Source: Valencia hispanica (lineage: Eukaryota > Chordata > Actinopteri > Cyprinodontiformes > Valenciidae). From it: 64,000 nucleotides of DNA. Under the pieces are notes generated by a model that did no database searches, had not been told where the DNA came from, and was given only the letters and a program-made list of their open reading frames with translations. The stretch is from NCBI GenBank assembly GCA_963556495.2, contig OY747712.1, positions 15,287,235-15,351,234 on the forward strand, read 5' to 3'. Shown here piece by piece: positions 58,582 to 64,000 of this stretch. Position 1 is the first letter of the stretch; the number at the start of each line of letters is the position of its first letter. The position numbers and the translations under genes were made by a program.

Positions 58582-61500
58582 CTCATGAGTTGCTGTCTTT
58601 GTCGTAGTTCTCGTCTGCGGCCAAATTCTGGAAAAAACCTTCTCTCCAAACCTCAGACGACACGCTGCACACCTCCGAGGAAACACTTTGAGACTGTTAA
58701 ACAAAAATCTATTCATCTTCCTCAGGGGTCGAAGCTTCTCGGTTTATAAATCTGGGGAGTGCTCCCTTCTTTCCGACCTGTGAATTCTTCAGAAGGAAGT
58801 GGAGAGGGGGGAAAAAAGAACTGAGCACAGCTTTTTTCTTTTAAAGGGAGGGAGCAAAATCCGAACTGAGCAGTCGTATTGGACGTTTTGGGCTTTCTGA
58901 AGATTTCGGACAGATGTTTTGTCCTTGGAACTACCTCTCAGGTATCCAGCAGGCTTCTTTGGAACATTTCTATAAGTTGTGAGCCAAGCTATCCAGCTAC
59001 CCAACATGGACATATTCCTGGATTCTTCTTATTTTTATTTTTATTATTGTTAAAATTCAGAGTTACTCCTTTGCCAGTGCCAGGGGCATTGACGGATGCT
59101 GTCTGGAGTTGCAATGTTACACATTCTTAATTTTATCCGTATGCATTTGTGCGCGAGTGTGAGAATCTGAATGGTTTGAGACAGAGCATGTGTTTTTAAA
59201 GTAAGAACGACAAACAGGTAATTGAGGGTTCATCCTTGTGATTGTCATGCATTTTTTAAAAGTAGTTTGTGTTTGGTTACTAGACTCAGTCGGACACGGG
59301 TCCACAAATACCTCAGTCACTGTATGTCATGCAAGGAGAACTCAAATTGGTTGCCTTTGTCTCAAATGCAATGCCATAGTTGTACCATAATATGAATACC
59401 ATACATTGAATGTCCGTTATGCTGCTGTGACTATTCCAGGATACTCAAGGATTTGTAGATGTACATGTATTGTTTGTTAATGTAACACTAACTATCCATG
59501 ATATTATGTGAGGCTAATATCCTGTTTTTGTGGGTTTTTCTTTTTCTTTTCTTTTTTTAGTTTTTAGTTTTTCCATTTGACTGGGTAAGCCTTCAGCTGC
59601 TTACTCTTCCAGACTGACCTCAGATCTTCTGACAAGTACCTCAGGCTTTTTCTACATGTATATCGAGTTGTGTTAAGATATTTTATTGTGTTTTAGTACA
59701 GTTAAGAGGATTTATTGCAGGTTGGCTGGCCTCTTGTCTTTTTTGGGGGGGATTTTATTTTTCCATTTTTGATAGAACCTGACCACTTTTCACAATGTAT
59801 ATGCCCTACAAATGTAAAAAGAAGAGAGGCAGATTCCTGTATATATGCTTGTACACACAGACGCCTAATACTTAAATATTTTTTGGTTTTACATTTATAT
59901 TACAGGGGCATCTTAATAAATTTGAGTATCTTCAAAAATTCATTCAACTGAAAGTGAAGTGCATAGATTATTAGCGCACAGAAGGAAATATTTTAAATAC
60001 TTTTATTTTAGTTCTCTGGATTGTACCTTACAGCCAATGAAAACACAAACCTCAGTTTCTCAAAAATATAGAATTTTACATGAGACCAGTAAAAATTTTT
60101 TTTTTAAATATGCTGTACAGTCAACGCCCAGTACTGTACAGTATATGCCTTTAATACTTAGTTAGGGCAGCCACTATGCCAATCTATTGCATCATTTTCT
60201 GCTTCACATTTTCCTTCCACTTAACTTTCCATTATTATGCTTTGATACAGGATTCTGAACAGCCAACTACTTGCGTGAACTTTTCCAGCTTGTGGAGCTG
60301 TGATAATTTGCTGAACATCTGCCAAGTCTTATCTATTATTCTGTTGGCTTTTACATGGCCATAACATTTCTGTATTAAAATCTTAAATCCTAAGAAACCC
60401 CCATTGACACCCCCCGCAAGCAATGTAAATCTCGAAAGGTCATTGCTAAAGAAGCTGGTTGTTCACAATGCTGTATCCCAGCATTTTTATGAAAGTTTTA
60501 GTGGTAGGAAGACGTGTTGTTATTGGCTTATCATTTTTGTATCAAACATGCTGTTTTTAAAGTTGATATTGCATAATATTTAAACTTTCTGAGAAGCTAA
60601 CTTAGGTTTTCATTAGCTGTAAGTCATGATGATCAGAGGTAACTGAAATGAACAACTAAATTATATTGGTGTGTAATGAATCTATGATTTCACTTTTTGA
60701 TCATATTCCTATTTGCTAAGATTCACCGGTAAAGTATCAGGGCATTTGCAGTTCCTAATTCAGCTACAGAAAGGGATTTATTGACACCATACCTACCAAT
60801 CCGTTTAAGTTATCTAGCCCTGTGGTTTTTGCTCATTTTAAGAGAAGTGATACTGGTATCAGTGGTTTATGATATTGACTCATCTTATTTAGAAGTTGTG
60901 AGGGTGGCACTGGCATTTAATGGCATTTATTAAAATTAGTGTGTATGTCATCAAGAGAAAAAAAAAACGAACAAATATTTTTATGGTTTGGTGTGGCGGC
61001 TTCTGTGATTGGCCACTTGTTTGAACAGTATTGCCTCAATAGTAACCTGCTGATGTGATGTTCTGACCTGTTTATAGTGATAGTTTAGCCATGTTGGACA
61101 ACACACAGGCTCATCTGTTGTGCTTTGATTAGTGGTGTGGAAAGGTAGTGATTTTTTTATTTTTTATTTTTCATTTTAACAGTGGTCTGTAGCTCTTGCT
61201 GATGTGCAGTTTTGGTAAAAAAGGACTTCTGGGGAAAATAATCAAGTTGACACAGAACAATGTTTTTGAGTGTTTTTCGGAAAATCATTGTGTTTGTAGC
61301 CACGTGACTGAGTGATGCAGCACCGTCGGGATTCACGCTGACAGTATCCATGTGCACGGTCCAAGGGTCCAGCAATATTTACGATACAGCAATAGTCATT
61401 ACACTCAGCTGTGACTTAAAAAGTTATCTACTGCAGATCAACACAGAACAACTCCTCACACCTGGATCAACCTCTGACGGCCACCTGTTGAATGGGGGAC

Positions 61501-62095
61501 GATAGGAAGAAGGAAAACAAAAACAAAAAAAAACCTGAGGTTTAAACTATGGTACGCAAGCAGAACGTGGCCCAGGTGCTTTTTTTTTTCGAATCGTGCC
61601 AGGCAAACATGTCATGTAAAATCTGCCATGACCGGTTGTTGCCTCCAAATGCTGGCTTACACCTAGTTTTTCTGAACCGAAAAAACCATGTTACCTCATT
61701 CAGGATCTTTAGTAACACTAACACGGAGTCAGTCTCATCTTCAACAAAAAAAATATATGAAAAAAATCAAGTATTGTGTATATATTTCCTTGCTAAATGT
61801 AAAGGGTTTCTTCCTTTTCATGTGTGGATCCTGTGAAACAAAATCATATATATTTTTTTTTTATTTGCAGTCAGCATATTGTTTTTTTTCTTATTGTGTG
61901 AACGAATGTTGGAACTATGTGACCTTCCCTGTTTATGTGAACTGTGTGTGCGCGCATGGGTGTGGTTGTTGGTTGGTTTCTTCAAATCAGAATGAATGGA
62001 AACTATGTGCATTGAAATGCTTAGAACTATAAACTAGATGAGAATACATTCATCTTTTTGTATATGAAAATAAAGATAAATCCTGATAAAACAGC
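58243..62095 (+). other. acvr2b: acvr2b 3'UTR
   Basis: The long non-coding region after the acvr2b stop contains a poly-T run (about 58,550-58,574). An AATAAA at 62,069-62,074 is the best distal poly(A) signal. Because no other gene starts in between, the region is taken as 3'UTR. A Tc1-type element lies inside it at 59,903-60,729. The actual end needs transcript data. Confidence 0.55.
59903..60729 (+). mobile_element. Tc1-type element within acvr2b 3'UTR, TA-flanked
   Basis: Begins CAGGGGCATCTTAATAAATT after TA (59,901-59,902) and ends TTTGCTAAGATTCACCGG before TA (60,730-60,731). The interior keeps transposase scraps: AGGTCATTGCTAAAGAAGCT then GGTTGTTCACAATGC (about 60,436-60,470), which read V-I-A-K-E-A-G-C-S, the helix-turn-helix region. 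It is 827 bp with no open frame. Confidence 0.8.
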
Positions 62096-62099
62096 TTAG

Positions 62100-64000
62100 T
62101 TGGATTTTTTTTTTTTCCCCATTGCATTTGTTTCACAATGGTTAATGTGTATGAATGCAATACTACATACCTTTCTGATACAATTCAGTAAAACAATCCA
62201 TGGGTGCATATGTACACTAGATGGCAGTAGGAGTGTCAGTAGTATTGGTTAATTTTTTATCTGGGACAATATTTTCTGGGATGGATTTGTTTTTCATTTG
62301 TTGCTTTATTCTGAAAGTCACTTATGGATTTTTTTTTTTCACGTGATGGTTCCACTTTTTTCATGTAAAACGTCCCTACTTTTCCAAACTTAAATTTTCC
62401 AAATGTTTAGCCTTTTATACAGTAGGTGTTAAAGCAAAAGTTGAGCAAACTGAGTTTATTGCAGATATTTAAAAAATATCTACAGCATAATGAGCTGATG
62501 GGAAGGTGATTAATCTGAGTGAGTTTCCATACAGAGAATCTTAGTGTTCGTATACATTAGGATGTTATATTTCTATACTTTAGAACAGAAAAGTTCAACA
62601 TGACTAGATGGCCGACTATATGGAACCTCCAAAAACTGAAGGACAGATGGATAGAAAAACATGGACAAAATGTTGGGTAAGACAGATGATGGACAAAAAT
62701 GTGAATCATGGACAGCCCTGGTCTGGTAGAAAAACCTGACCACTACTCAGACAAATTCATACCTCTGAATCCCTAGGGGATGGGAAAGGACATTATGTTA
62801 AGGTTAATAACTCCTTAACCATAAGTCACAGACTCAAAAACTGCACATCAGCTTAAGCCATGAATGATTCTGCATTTGTAACTCAATGGCACGTCAATGT
62901 GTTAATCCTCCCATAATATAAGCTGGATAAACATTGGTACATAACATCGACAGGCTAAGCCAACAAAACCATATGGGAAAAATTTTAACATTTTTGAAAA
63001 TTGTGTAAAAGACGCAGCACCAGACTAACACCAAACTTGTTACAGATGTTCAAAACAACATTTTGAATATGATTGCAAAGTCGGAACGACTTATATGCTT
63101 ATCTCATTTTTGACCTTTGAACTCAGTCAAATCAACGGTTTTGTTGGGGAAATTAAAGATCAGATGGCACCCTCTAAATATGAAGGAAATTTTACTGAAA
63201 TTGACCAATAGGTGGCACTGTTTTAACAATTATATTTCAGCAATTTTCTCTACAACTGGTAGATGTAGAAACAAATTATCATCTTACATGTTCTTTAAAT
63301 CATGCTCAATCAGGTGAGTTAGAAAAAAATTCTTAAAGTTCTGCTAATTCGTTGGCACATCACATGAGATGCAATTGATATGTTATTTTAATCATCCTCA
63401 GGCTAAAAGCCAACTGAAGCGAAACTTTACATCTTAACATGGGATGAGCGGAGGACCAAACGATGTGCATAGATTTTGAAAAAAATGTTAAGTTCAGGAT
63501 TATTATTTTGCACGAAAAAAGTTTATTTTGCTTCACTTTATAATAGTTTAACATTTTCAATAGTTTGCCTAAGGTTAAGTAAAGTGCATGTCTTCATTTT
63601 CAACTTGATACAACTCCAGGGGTGCTATAAAAAGGTAAAATTTACACTGCTAAATTGGCTAAATCGATTCTCATATAACTTGGTGGATATCTTCATGATG
63701 CAACCCACAGACTATGTTATCAATATGGTAATAATTGGTCAAAGTGGGCGTGGCTTATGTACAAAAATGTAGGTCTAACCTTTCACCTCTGAAAAAATTC
63801 CCCAAAAATAACTTGTGGATTTTAAAGGGCTAAAACGTTAAGCAGTTTAATATATGAAGCCAAATCTTTTTCGTTAATCTCACTAATGATGATATTACTT
63901 AAATGAAAGTTAACATTGATCAAGAATCTAGATGATCAAGCAAATATTTTATGGTAATTTGAGGAATTTTATGATTCATTTTGAACTTAATGTTTTAGTT
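62100..64000 (-). repeat. Dispersed repeat, related to the 19,974 family, otherwise nothing
   Basis: Segments such as GGGGTGCTATAAAAAGGTAA, CAAAGTGGGCGTGGCTTATG and AGGTGGCACTG (about 63,200-63,760) have the look of the widespread fish repeat that also begins at 19,974, here apparently in the opposite orientation. Boundaries are not clear. 62,100-62,900 shows no classified feature. There is no gene. Confidence 0.45.

Overview
The window is nuclear DNA from a ray-finned (teleost) fish. The evidence is four intron-bearing vertebrate genes with GT-AG splice sites, compact introns, and a dense fish-type repeat load: Tc1/mariner, hAT and Harbinger-like DNA transposons, L2-clade LINEs, and tRNA-derived SINEs whose tails resemble the L2 tail. 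I see no bacterial, viral or CRISPR content.

Layout. (1) 1-9,320: 3' part of rheb (+ strand), the Ras-like GTPase that activates mTORC1. Six coding exons are present; the exons for residues 1-41 lie upstream of the window. (2) 10,745-12,555: a small secreted Ly6/three-finger gene (- strand), convergent with rheb, with its own TATA box and poly(A) signal. (3) 13,430-15,290: unclassified C/A-rich sequence containing exon-like and promoter-like fragments. (4) 15,290-18,535: crygn (+), gamma-N crystallin, a lens structural protein. (5) 18,540-35,900: a repeat-rich intergenic block. It holds a three-level nested insertion (19,974-22,990), two SINE/MITE remnants, a long (TAGG)n microsatellite, Tc1 fragments, and a nearly full-length but decayed L2 LINE (about 29,816-34,745) whose ORF1 carries an SGNH esterase-like domain. 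(6) 35,930-62,095: acvr2b (+), the activin type IIB receptor. It has a CpG-rich promoter, 11 coding exons (36,551-58,242; 514 aa) and a long 3'UTR. Its introns hold nested Tc1, hAT and other elements, including a hAT copy with a perfect 8-bp target duplication and a THAP-like fragment. (7) 62,100-64,000: an unclassified dispersed repeat.

The four genes do not form a functional pathway: rheb (growth signalling), the Ly6 protein (secreted), crygn (lens) and acvr2b (activin/myostatin/BMP receptor) are simply neighbours. The rheb-crygn pairing matches the human 7q36 neighbourhood; acvr2b beside them does not match human, where ACVR2B is on 3p22. I found no undescribed multi-gene system. The most novel items are the GPI-less Ly6 gene, the inverted pair of an unclassified element in acvr2b intron 1, the THAP-bearing hAT copy, and residue 64 of the acvr2b ligand-binding domain.
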